Shown here: positions 1 to 6,126 of the stretch, in pieces
Numbering within the stretch: position 1 is the first letter of the stretch
Layout of the letters: each line of letters opens with the position of its first letter
Assembly: GCA_002410715.1 (NCBI GenBank)
Contig: DHOG01000022.1
Span: forward strand, 1-7,769
Source: Ruminococcaceae bacterium UBA5396
GTDB lineage: Bacteria; Bacillota; Clostridia; Oscillospirales; Acutalibacteraceae
DNA length: 7,769 nt
Reading direction: 5' to 3'
The notes under the pieces: generated by a model
What the model was told of the DNA's origin: nothing
What the model saw: only the letters and a program-made list of their open reading frames with translations
The model's database searches: none
Made by a program: the position numbers and the translations under genes

Positions 1-8
1 AAAAAGAA

Positions 9-50
9 CAGAGCATATTTGAACCTCAAAAGGGTAACAAATATGCTCTG
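9..50 (-). terminator. Intrinsic terminator of the hydrogenase operon
   Basis: A perfect 13-bp stem (9-21 with 38-50, arm CAGAGCATATTTG) begins 16 bases past the hydA stop codon. Three further pairs are possible inside (23-25 with 33-35). On the minus strand the stem is followed by TTCTTTTT (8-1), the U-tract of a rho-independent terminator. On the plus strand it is followed by TATTTTTATT, so it may work in both directions and also protect the operon from transcription coming from the left. Confidence 0.9.
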
Positions 51-66
51 TATTTTTATTATAAGC

Positions 67-1815
67 CTATCTGAACTTGGGGCGGCCTACATACTTTGTA
101 TGCAGAATCTCATGTGCTTTATGGCTGCCGAACTTCTCAAGATACTCGTCATAAATCGCCTTGACTGCAGGAGACTGGTGTGACTTACGAACCGCCATCG
201 CCTTATCCTGATTGTACAGTGCCTTGGCACGAAGCGATTTCAGGTCTACCGAATTGCGAACCGAAGCGGGCTGTAGGGGCTGACCGCCGCCGTTTACGCA
301 GCCGCCGGGGCAGCACATGATCTCGACAAAGTGCCACTCGGCAGTTCCGTCCTTGATCTTGCTCATGATATAGTTGGCGTTCTCGGCGCCGCTTGCAACA
401 GCAACCTTAACATCTATACCCGCAATGTTATAAACGGCTTCCTTCAATCCGGCCATGCCGCGAACTTCCTTAAAGTCAACCGCATCATTATCCTTGCCGG
501 TCAATACGTCGTTTGCAGTGCGAAGCGCGGCCTCCATAACGCCGCCGGTGGCTCCGAATATGACCGCTGCACCGGTATCCTCAGACAGCGGATTATCGAA
601 TTCCTCATCAGGCAGAGTCACAAAATTAATGCCTGCACGTTCGATCATGCGGCCCAGCTCGCGGGTAGTAATCGCAATATCCACATCTGCATAACCCGAA
701 GCGCTTTGATCCTCACGTCCTATTTCAAACTTCTTTGCAGTGCAGGGCATGACGGAAACCGAAACAATGTCCTTGGGATCGATGTTATGCTTCTCGGCGT
801 AATATGTTTTGATAATTGCCCCCATCATCTGCTGGGGTGACTTGCAGGAGGACAGATGATCCAGCTGATCGGGATAATAAAGCTCTGCAAACTTAACCCA
901 TCCGGGGGAGCAGGATGTAATCATGGGCAGAACGCCGCCGTTCTGGACACGATCAATAAACTCTGTAGCTTCCTCTACAATTGTCATATCAGCGCTGAAG
1001 TCGGTATCAAATACCTTTTTAAACCCGAGACGGCGAAGCGCCGCAACCATTTTACCTTCAACATTTGTACCGATGGGCATATCAAAGCATTCGCCCAGCG
1101 TGGCACGAATGGAGGGGGCGGTCTGTACCACAACATGCTTGGTGGTATCAGACAATGCAGCCCAAACCTTATCGGTATCATCCTTTTCAACCAAAGCGCC
1201 TGTGGGGCAGACGACGGTACACTGACCGCAGGAGATACAAGGAACATCATCGAGCTGCTTCTCAAACGGCGTGCCGATATGAGTGTCAATACCGCGATCA
1301 TTTGCGCCGATCACCGAAACAAACTGCTGCTCGCAGGCTGCAACGCAGCGGCGGCAGAGAATACATTTGTTGTTATCACGAACCAGATGGGGTGCCGAAA
1401 GATCCAGCTCATAGGTGGGACGATAGCCGTCATACTTGCCGGTGTCCTCTACGCCGTAGTCACGGCACATTTTCTGCAGCTCGCAATCCTGTGAGCGAAC
1501 ACAGGAAAGGCATCTTTTGTCGTGGGTTGAAAGAATCAACTCAAGCGTGGTCTTGCGTGCCTTCTGTACTTGGGCGGTATTGGTCTGAACCTCCATACCC
1601 TCCGTCACAGGAAAAACGCAGGCAGTCACAAGGCCGCGGGCGCCGGTTGCTTCGACAACGCAGATACGGCATGCGCCGATCTCATTGATTTCCTTAAGAT
1701 AGCAGAGTGTAGGGATATCCACACCGGCGGCGCGGGCAGCTTCCAGAATGGTTGCGCCCTTGGGCACGCTGACTGCGATTCCATTTACTTTACAATTAAC
1801 CATATTGTTTTCCAT
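67..1815 (-). CDS. hydA: NAD-linked [FeFe] hydrogenase, catalytic subunit (HydA/HndD type)
   Basis: Catalytic subunit of a multimeric cytoplasmic [FeFe] hydrogenase, making or oxidising H2 with electrons from the NuoF-like partner and ferredoxin. The 582 residues contain, in order: a plant-type [2Fe-2S] domain (C38, C49, C52, C66); a His-Cys [4Fe-4S] domain (H98, C102, C105, C111); two CxxCxxCxxxC [4Fe-4S] motifs (C151/154/157/161 and C193/196/199/203); and the H-cluster domain from about 225 to the end. H-cluster motifs are TSCSPGW (300-306), MPCTAKKFE (from 357) and EIMCCPGGCVNGGGQP (498-513), with C502 and C506 as ligands. The first motif has serine where the usual TSCCPGW has its second cysteine. 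The end matches family members (AHEILH). The ATG at 1815 is chosen because AAAGGAG lies 10 nt upstream. It is the last gene of the operon, 18 nt after hydB. The hydEFG maturation genes are not in the window. Confidence 0.95.
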   Translation of the reverse strand: MENNMVNCKVNGIAVSVPKGATILEAARAAGVDIPTLCYLKEINEIGACRICVVEATGARGLVTACVFPVTEGMEVQTNTAQVQKARKTTLELILSTHDKRCLSCVRSQDCELQKMCRDYGVEDTGKYDGYRPTYELDLSAPHLVRDNNKCILCRRCVAACEQQFVSVIGANDRGIDTHIGTPFEKQLDDVPCISCGQCTVVCPTGALVEKDDTDKVWAALSDTTKHVVVQTAPSIRATLGECFDMPIGTNVEGKMVAALRRLGFKKVFDTDFSADMTIVEEATEFIDRVQNGGVLPMITSCSPGWVKFAELYYPDQLDHLSSCKSPQQMMGAIIKTYYAEKHNIDPKDIVSVSVMPCTAKKFEIGREDQSASGYADVDIAITTRELGRMIERAGINFVTLPDEEFDNPLSEDTGAAVIFGATGGVMEAALRTANDVLTGKDNDAVDFKEVRGMAGLKEAVYNIAGIDVKVAVASGAENANYIMSKIKDGTAEWHFVEIMCCPGGCVNGGGQPLQPASVRNSVDLKSLRAKALYNQDKAMAVRKSHQSPAVKAIYDEYLEKFGSHKAHEILHTKYVGRPKFR

Positions 1816-1833
1816 TTTCAGCGTACTCCTTTC

Positions 1834-3621
1834 TCACCGTTTTACGATGGCGCCGAATTTGCATTTTTCCATGCAGGCGCCGCATTTGATACACTTGGAC
1901 GTGTCAATTTCATGGGGTTTCTTAACGCTGCCTGAAATTGCATCCACCGGACAGACACGGCTGCAGGCGGTGCAGCCTTTGCACTTGTCAGCAATAATAA
2001 AATACTGCAATAGGGATTTACATACACCCGCAGGACACTTTTTATCCTTTACGTGGGCAATGTATTCGTCGCGGAAAAAGTGGAGGGTGGAAAGCACCGG
2101 GTTGGGTGCAGTCTGACCCAGACCGCAAAGTGAGTTTGTCTTGATATAGTTACAAAGCTCTTCAAGCTCGTCGATATCATCCATGGTGCCGTTGCCGTTT
2201 GTGATTTTTTCAATTTTCTCATAAAGGCGCTTGGTGCCGACACGGCAGGGCGTACATTTTCCACAGGACTCTTCTACCGTAAAATCAAGGAAAAACTTAG
2301 CGATATCAACCATGCAAGTATCCTCGTCCATAACAATCAGTCCGCCGGAGCCCATCATACAGCCCAGCGCAATTAGGTTGTCATAGTCGATTGCGGTGTC
2401 AATCAGGCTGGCAGGGATGCATCCGCCGGAAGGACCGCCTGTCTGAGCAGCTTTAAATTTCTTGCCGTTCGGGATACCTCCGCCGATCTCCTCGACAATC
2501 TCCCGCAGGGTAGTACCCATTGGAATTTCTACAAGACCGGTATGTTTAATTTTGCCGCCCAGTGCAAACACCTTGGTTCCCTTGGACTTCTCGGTTCCCA
2601 TAGAAGCAAACCACTCGGCACCATTCAGGATGATTTGCGGAATATTTGCAAAGGTTTCGACATTGTTTTCAACCGTAGGCATGCCATATAAGCCTTTAAC
2701 TGCCGGATAGGGAGGACGGGGACGGGGTTCGCCGCGATTGCCTTCAATCGAAGTCATCAAGGCGGTTTCCTCACCGCAGACAAATGCACCTGCCCCCAAA
2801 CGAATCTCCAGATCAAAATCAAAGCCGGAATCAAATATGTTCTTGCCCAGCAGTCCATGCTTGCGAGCCTTATCAATAGCCATCTGCAGACGTTTTACGG
2901 CAATCGGATATTCTGCACGAACATATACAAAGCCTTTGGTTGCACCAATTGCATACCCCGCAATTGTCATTGCCTCTATGAGACAATGCGGATCGCCTTC
3001 CAGCACAGAACGATCCATAAATGCGCCGGGGTCGCCCTCGTCGGCGTTGCAGACGACATATTTCTGGGGCGCCTTGTTGGGAGCGGTAAGTGCCCATTTG
3101 CGCCCTGTCGGGAACCCTCCGCCTCCTCGTCCGCGCAGACCGGAATCGGAAACCACCTGAATCACCTGCTCAGGCGTGTATTCCAAAAGGCATTTGGCTA
3201 AAGCCTGATAACCGTCGTACGCAATATATTCCTCAATAGACTCCGGGTTAATCACACCGCAGTTACGAAGAGCGACACGAACCTGCTTTTTATAAAAGTC
3301 GGTATCATTGAGCGATTTAATCTGATCCTGATCAACCGTCTCCTCGTAGAGCAGTCGGGTGACAATACGTCCTTTCAACAAATGCTCGGACACAATTTCA
3401 GGAATATCCTCCACCTGAACCATGGAGTAAAAGCATCCCTCAGGATATACAATCATAATGGGACCAAGCGCACAAAGACCGAAGCAGCCGGTCTGTACCA
3501 CCTTTACCTCTTCGGCAAGCCCCTGCTTGCTGAGTTCCTGCTCCAACACTTCTATGATTTTCAGACTGTTTGAAGAGGTACAGCCGGTACCGCCGCAAAC
3601 CAGTATATGAGAACGAACCAT
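1834..3621 (-). CDS. hydB: NuoF-like NADH/FMN flavoprotein subunit (HydB/HndC)
   Basis: Flavoprotein subunit of the bifurcating hydrogenase. It binds NAD(H) and FMN and is the established or proposed site of electron bifurcation in this family. Domains over 595 residues: an N-terminal thioredoxin-like [2Fe-2S] domain with a complete C-x4-C / C-x3-C set (C9, C14, C46, C50); a NuoF core with the FMN loop GLRGRGGGGFPTGRKW (161-176), CNADEGDPGAFMDR (191-204) and the NADH-site stretch GAGAFVCGEETAL (276-288); a NuoF [4Fe-4S] site ESCGKCTPCR plus SLCGLG (C453, C456, C459, C499); a CPAGVC hinge (C529, C534); and a C-terminal 2x[4Fe-4S] ferredoxin domain (C547/550/553/557 and C577/580/583/587). The extra N- and C-terminal domains separate it from respiratory NuoF. 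The start at 3621 has AAGGAGG about 8 nt upstream. It lies 20 nt after the small ferredoxin gene and 18 nt before hydA. Confidence 0.95.
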   Translation of the reverse strand: MVRSHILVCGGTGCTSSNSLKIIEVLEQELSKQGLAEEVKVVQTGCFGLCALGPIMIVYPEGCFYSMVQVEDIPEIVSEHLLKGRIVTRLLYEETVDQDQIKSLNDTDFYKKQVRVALRNCGVINPESIEEYIAYDGYQALAKCLLEYTPEQVIQVVSDSGLRGRGGGGFPTGRKWALTAPNKAPQKYVVCNADEGDPGAFMDRSVLEGDPHCLIEAMTIAGYAIGATKGFVYVRAEYPIAVKRLQMAIDKARKHGLLGKNIFDSGFDFDLEIRLGAGAFVCGEETALMTSIEGNRGEPRPRPPYPAVKGLYGMPTVENNVETFANIPQIILNGAEWFASMGTEKSKGTKVFALGGKIKHTGLVEIPMGTTLREIVEEIGGGIPNGKKFKAAQTGGPSGGCIPASLIDTAIDYDNLIALGCMMGSGGLIVMDEDTCMVDIAKFFLDFTVEESCGKCTPCRVGTKRLYEKIEKITNGNGTMDDIDELEELCNYIKTNSLCGLGQTAPNPVLSTLHFFRDEYIAHVKDKKCPAGVCKSLLQYFIIADKCKGCTACSRVCPVDAISGSVKKPHEIDTSKCIKCGACMEKCKFGAIVKR

Positions 3622-3641
3622 CGAATAAAAACCTCCTTACC

Positions 3642-4013
3642 TTATTTCATCATGCTGCCGATGGTGTATTCCATCACCGGATTGCCGTTCACAATGTGGT
3701 CTGCGACAATGCGCGCCACCTTTTCCGGCGTCATTTTCGCATATGTAACTTTCTCTTTGCCAGGAACCAGTATCTCGACGATGGGCTCAAACTGACACAT
3801 GCCGATGCAGCCTGTCTGGGTTACCACAACATTCCCCAGCTTGCGTTTTGCAGCCTCGTCGACAAACGCATTTAGCACCGGTCTTGCTCCCGCGGCAATC
3901 CCGCAGGTTGCCATACCGACAACCACACGAACCGCTTCTCTGTTATCCTCACGAACCGTCAATTTCTCACGGGCTTTATCCCGAATGACCTGAAGCTCTG
4001 CCAATGTTTTCAC
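3642..4013 (-). CDS. hndB: Small thioredoxin-like [2Fe-2S] ferredoxin (HndB-like)
   Basis: A 123-residue protein resembling HndB of the tetrameric NADP-reducing hydrogenase of Desulfovibrio, which I infer to be an accessory electron-transfer or structural subunit of this complex. An N-terminal helical stretch (1-28) leads into a thioredoxin-like ferredoxin fold with MATCGIAAGA (C37) and TQTGCIGMC (C69, C73). The canonical fold has four ligands (C-x4-C, C-x3-C). Here the second position is alanine (A42), leaving only three cysteines in the protein, so cluster binding is uncertain or uses another ligand. The start codon is GTG (4013-4011), chosen because AGGAGGT lies 8 nt upstream. That ribosome site fills the 12-nt gap to the stop codon of the ATPase gene, suggesting translational coupling. 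It ends 20 nt before hydB. The hndB name is by similarity and position. Confidence 0.82.
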   Translation of the reverse strand: MKTLAELQVIRDKAREKLTVREDNREAVRVVVGMATCGIAAGARPVLNAFVDEAAKRKLGNVVVTQTGCIGMCQFEPIVEILVPGKEKVTYAKMTPEKVARIVADHIVNGNPVMEYTIGSMMK

Positions 4014-4025
4014 GATTCTTACCTC

Positions 4026-4595
4026 CTATAGTAATTCGGTTTTGCCCGGCAACAGACCGGACAATGTTTTTTCCTGTTCATCTATATATTCGCTGATCCA
4101 AGACATAACCTCGGGTGTATTCAGCGCAATCTCACCCAGAACATTCCTAAGCACACGTGTATCAACCGTAACAGATCGCTGGTCAATCGAATGTCTGAAA
4201 AGGAAATCACGATCAGGGTTCAGCCGTATCAAAGCAGTGATTGTCCCCTGCAAGTCGCCGAGGGGAGCTCGGTCGATATGCGAAAGAACAAAATTCGCAG
4301 CAACCGTTGTCCCCTTCCCTAAAACTGATTCTATACCGAGATTGCCGCCCGCCTGCTCAGCTGCCATGCGGAAGAGCGGTAGCCCCAATCCGACACGCCG
4401 TGTTGTCCGGGTTGTATAGAACGGATCTGTAACCAGACTTATCTGTTCGGAAGACATGCCGCAACCGTTATCGGTAATAGTAATTGTTAAAAAATCCGAT
4501 TGGGTATTTTCCTCGACGGATATTTCAATCAACGATGCGCCTGCCGAGATGGAGTTTTGCGCAATATCGAGAATATATAGAGAGAGCTCACGCAT
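4026..4595 (-). CDS. Stand-alone GHKL (histidine-kinase-like) ATPase in the hydrogenase operon
   Basis: A 189-residue soluble protein made of a GHKL ATP-binding domain (about 1-105) and an unrecognised tail of about 85 residues. Visible motifs are the N box DIAQNSISAGA (10-20, Mg-binding N14), G1 box DNGCGM (42-47), an F-box-like DPFYTTR (57-63), G2 box VGLGL (68-72) and GKGTT (93-97). There is no H box or dimerisation helix with a phospho-accepting histidine, no sensor domain and no membrane segment. It is therefore not a complete sensor kinase; it resembles SpoIIAB/RsbW-type or other lone GHKL ATPases. Its start overlaps the stop of hydC by one base (TGATG), so the two are translationally coupled. 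It does not belong to the electron-transfer path. The gene order recalls the Acetobacterium woodii hyd cluster, which from memory also holds a gene not found in the purified enzyme. Function (regulation, assembly or activity control) is unknown. Confidence 0.85.
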   Translation of the reverse strand: MRELSLYILDIAQNSISAGASLIEISVEENTQSDFLTITITDNGCGMSSEQISLVTDPFYTTRTTRRVGLGLPLFRMAAEQAGGNLGIESVLGKGTTVAANFVLSHIDRAPLGDLQGTITALIRLNPDRDFLFRHSIDQRSVTVDTRVLRNVLGEIALNTPEVMSWISEYIDEQEKTLSGLLPGKTELL

Positions 4596-5092
4596 CAGTC
4601 GTTGTATTTTTCAAGGATTCCGTCAATGTCATCCACAGTCAGTCTGCCGTATACATCATCGTTTACAGTAATAACCGGAGCAAGACCACACGCGCCGATG
4701 CAGCGGCAGGCGGTGAGGGAAAACTTGCCGTCTTGGGTGCATTCATCCGCACCGATGCCGAGACGCTCGCTAATCCTGTCAAAGATATCTCCCGAACCCT
4801 TAACATAGCAAGCTGTACCAAGACAGACAGAGATATTGTAAGCGCCTTTGGGAGACAAAGAGAACTGCGAATAAAACGTAGCCACTCCGTACACCTTTTC
4901 AAGCGGAACGTTCATACCGTCAGCGATCATCTGCTGCACCTCGAAGGGCAAATACCCATAAATCCCCTGCGCCTCATGCATGACTGTCATCAGGTTGCTT
5001 GGATCATCATGATAGGTATCGATCACTTTGAGCAACAGCTGCTCCTGTTCAGCGGTTCCCATAAAAGGAATCGTGCTGATTTTTTTTTTCAT
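4595..5092 (-). CDS. hydC: NuoE-like [2Fe-2S] subunit of the bifurcating hydrogenase (HydC/HndA)
   Basis: First gene of the operon, encoding the 165-residue NuoE-family subunit that docks on the NuoF-like protein. It carries one thioredoxin-fold [2Fe-2S] cluster. An N-terminal helical domain (1-80) contains the family stretch VYGVATFYSQF. The ligand set is complete: C90 and C95 in SVCLGTAC (C-x4-C) and C131 and C135 in CIGAC (C-x3-C), followed by the typical APVITVND. Length fits the family (about 160). The ATG at 5092 is supported by AAGGAGG with a 10-nt spacer. The codons right after the start form a run of ten A (5089-5080, MKKKI), a possible slippage site. The stop codon overlaps the ATPase start by one base. 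Transcription is expected from the promoters at 5255-5283 and 5366-5394. Confidence 0.93.
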   Translation of the reverse strand: MKKKISTIPFMGTAEQEQLLLKVIDTYHDDPSNLMTVMHEAQGIYGYLPFEVQQMIADGMNVPLEKVYGVATFYSQFSLSPKGAYNISVCLGTACYVKGSGDIFDRISERLGIGADECTQDGKFSLTACRCIGACGLAPVITVNDDVYGRLTVDDIDGILEKYND

Positions 5093-5135
5093 ATTACCTT
5101 ATCCTCCTTAACAGGTTGTGGAATTTAGTTAATAT

Positions 5136-5168
5136 CACATTGGGCGGAAACAATCTGCCTGCAATGTG
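5136..5168 (-). other. Stem-loop in the hydrogenase operon leader
   Basis: CACATTG (5136-5142) pairs perfectly with CAATGTG (5162-5168). Inside, after a 2-nt bulge on one side, GGCGGA (5143-5148) pairs with TCTGCC (5154-5159) with one mismatch, leaving a 5-nt loop. It sits in the mRNA leader about 45 nt before the hydC start and about 80 nt downstream of the nearer promoter. There is no U-tract on the minus-strand side, so it is not an obvious terminator. It matches no riboswitch class I recognise. It could be an mRNA-stability or protein-binding element. Confidence 0.5.
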
Positions 5169-5228
5169 TAATAAGTAAAATAAACAGGAAACGCAAAAAC
5201 CAAAATTCTTTAAATTTCGTTATATTCT

Positions 5229-5246
5229 TTGTTATTTTTTTAACAA
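5229..5246. promoter_or_regulatory. Rex operator (NADH/NAD+-responsive repressor site)
   Basis: TTGTTATTTTTTTAACAA is an 18-bp palindrome with arms TTGTTA and TAACAA. It differs at one position from the clostridial/Firmicutes Rex consensus TTGTTAANNNNTTAACAA. It lies in the leader of the hydrogenase operon, directly downstream of the candidate -10 at 5255-5260, where bound Rex would cover the transcription start, and about 110-130 nt downstream of the stronger promoter. Rex is known to leave DNA when NADH/NAD+ is high, so hydrogenase expression should rise under reducing conditions. The rex gene is not in the window. Confidence 0.75.
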
Positions 5247-5254
5247 GTTTGTGC

Positions 5255-5283
5255 ACTATAAAACTGCGGACTAGATAAATTAA
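5255..5283 (-). promoter_or_regulatory. Candidate proximal sigma-A promoter of the hydrogenase operon
   Basis: On the minus strand, -10 TATAGT (5260-5255) matches the consensus at five of six positions. It is preceded at 17 nt by a weak -35 TTAATT (5283-5278). Transcription would begin near 5248, giving a leader of about 155 nt. The argument for it is position: the Rex operator begins within a few bases of the expected start. The poor -35 keeps confidence modest. Confidence 0.4.
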
Positions 5284-5301
5284 ACATTTCCATTTCCGCA
5301 G
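5264..5301. repeat. 7-bp inverted repeat around the proximal -35
   Basis: CTGCGGA (5264-5270) and TCCGCAG (5295-5301) are perfect inverse complements separated by 24 AT-rich bases. The candidate -35 of the proximal promoter lies between the arms. It may be an operator with widely spaced half-sites, a hairpin in transcripts from the distal promoter, or chance. Confidence 0.35.
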
Positions 5302-5365
5302 CACTTTTAACATGCAAATAAAGAAATCTTATATTCCTCATATGAATAAGAGGTGTCCATTGATT

Positions 5366-5394
5366 ATTCTATCATTTTACCAACGACTCGTCAA
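5366..5394 (-). promoter_or_regulatory. Distal sigma-A promoter with extended -10
   Basis: On the minus strand, TTGACG (5394-5389) and TAGAAT (5371-5366) are separated by 17 nt. Each matches the sigma-A consensus at five of six positions, and the -10 is preceded by TGA, giving an extended TGn -10. Transcription should begin near 5359, leaving a leader of about 267 nt that runs through the Rex operator and the stem-loop at 5136-5168. Confidence 0.6.
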
Positions 5395-5403
5395 TCACTT
5401 GTA

Positions 5404-5419
5404 GGTGAATTTTTTCACA
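5404..5419. promoter_or_regulatory. CRP/FNR-type palindrome upstream of the distal promoter
   Basis: GGTGA-N6-TCACA (5404-5419) matches the TGTGA-N6-TCACA pattern of CRP/FNR-family sites at nine of ten positions. Its centre lies about 52 bp upstream of the predicted start of the distal promoter, a place suited to an activator, though not at the classic -41.5 or -61.5. The AT-rich core makes chance possible. Confidence 0.3.
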
Positions 5420-5492
5420 AATATGTCGTATAAACGAAAACAATGGTGTATGTAATGACTCCACCCCTTAAAATGCCAATCCATTCCGGCGG

Positions 5493-6074
5493 CTAATCCT
5501 GTTCATCCAGCGTAAGCTCATAAGACGGAAGAAACTCATCCAGAAAACAGTCAGCGGCGGGAAGATTCATTTTCAGTACAGCTTGCTCGGTGGCCCGCCT
5601 TGCCTTTTCAAACTCCCTGTTACCCTGGGTTTCTTCTTCAATACATTTAATCAATGCTGCAATCTTATCGGCAGCTCTGACAAGCCGATTCTCTTCCATG
5701 GTTTGATCATCCGGTAGCAGAAGCGGTTTGTAATCATCACGCAAATCATTTGGCAGCATGGACAGCAGCTTCTCCCCTGACACTCTTTCAACCTGTTTGT
5801 AAGCATCCCGTATTGCGGGATTATAATATTTTACAGGTGTCGGCAGATCGCCGGTCAGTATTTCAGGCATATCGTGGTAAAGCGCAAGCAGGACACAACG
5901 TCCTGCATCAACCTTCCCGCCGAACCGCTTGTTGGTAAGAAGCGCAAGAGCATGAGCAATCACGGCTACATCATGCGTATGCTCAGATACGTTTTCGGTG
6001 CGTGTATTCCGCATCAAAGCCCAGCGCGTTATATATTTCATCCTCGAAACCATAGCAAAAAAATGAAACCCCAT
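5493..6074 (-). CDS. yfbR: YfbR-family 5'-deoxynucleotidase (HD domain)
   Basis: A 193-residue HD-superfamily phosphohydrolase. It resembles E. coli YfbR, a cytosolic metal-dependent enzyme that removes phosphate from deoxyribonucleoside 5'-monophosphates in nucleotide-pool metabolism. Recognisable stretches are RWALMRNTRTENVSEH (17-32), LYHDMPEILTGDLPTPVKY (65-83) and PSYELTLDE near the C-terminus. The metal-site residues H32, H67, D68 and D136, together with W18 and D76, fall one position from their E. coli counterparts, and the length agrees (199 in E. coli). The ATG at 6074 has AAAGGA about 11 nt upstream. It follows the other HD gene by 52 nt on the same strand, so the two are probably cotranscribed. 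No convincing terminator is seen between its stop and the hydrogenase promoter, so read-through into that operon is possible. The exact nucleotide preference cannot be read from sequence. Confidence 0.88.
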   Translation of the reverse strand: MGFHFFAMVSRMKYITRWALMRNTRTENVSEHTHDVAVIAHALALLTNKRFGGKVDAGRCVLLALYHDMPEILTGDLPTPVKYYNPAIRDAYKQVERVSGEKLLSMLPNDLRDDYKPLLLPDDQTMEENRLVRAADKIAALIKCIEEETQGNREFEKARRATEQAVLKMNLPAADCFLDEFLPSYELTLDEQD

Positions 6075-6126
6075 AGAAATTCATATCCTTTCGGTATTAT
6101 ACGTCAGCTTTCTGTAACCTAAAGCG

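Noticed and set aside
331..840. 169-codon open frame on the plus strand inside hydA
   Set aside because: It is antisense to the conserved H-cluster domain, has no ribosome binding site or family resemblance, and arises from codon bias of the real gene.
856..1494. 212-codon open frame on the plus strand inside hydA
   Set aside because: Antisense to the ferredoxin and H-cluster domains. Its length reflects few stop-generating codons in the true gene, and the product matches nothing.
4484..5128. 214-codon open frame on the plus strand across hydC and the ATPase start
   Set aside because: It covers the hydC and ATPase frames and the hyd ribosome binding site on the other strand, with no initiation signal of its own.
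5125..5313. 62-codon open frame on the minus strand in the hyd leader
   Set aside because: It runs through both the Rex operator and the stem-loop, has no ribosome binding site, and its lysine/leucine/isoleucine-rich product is what AT-rich spacer DNA yields.
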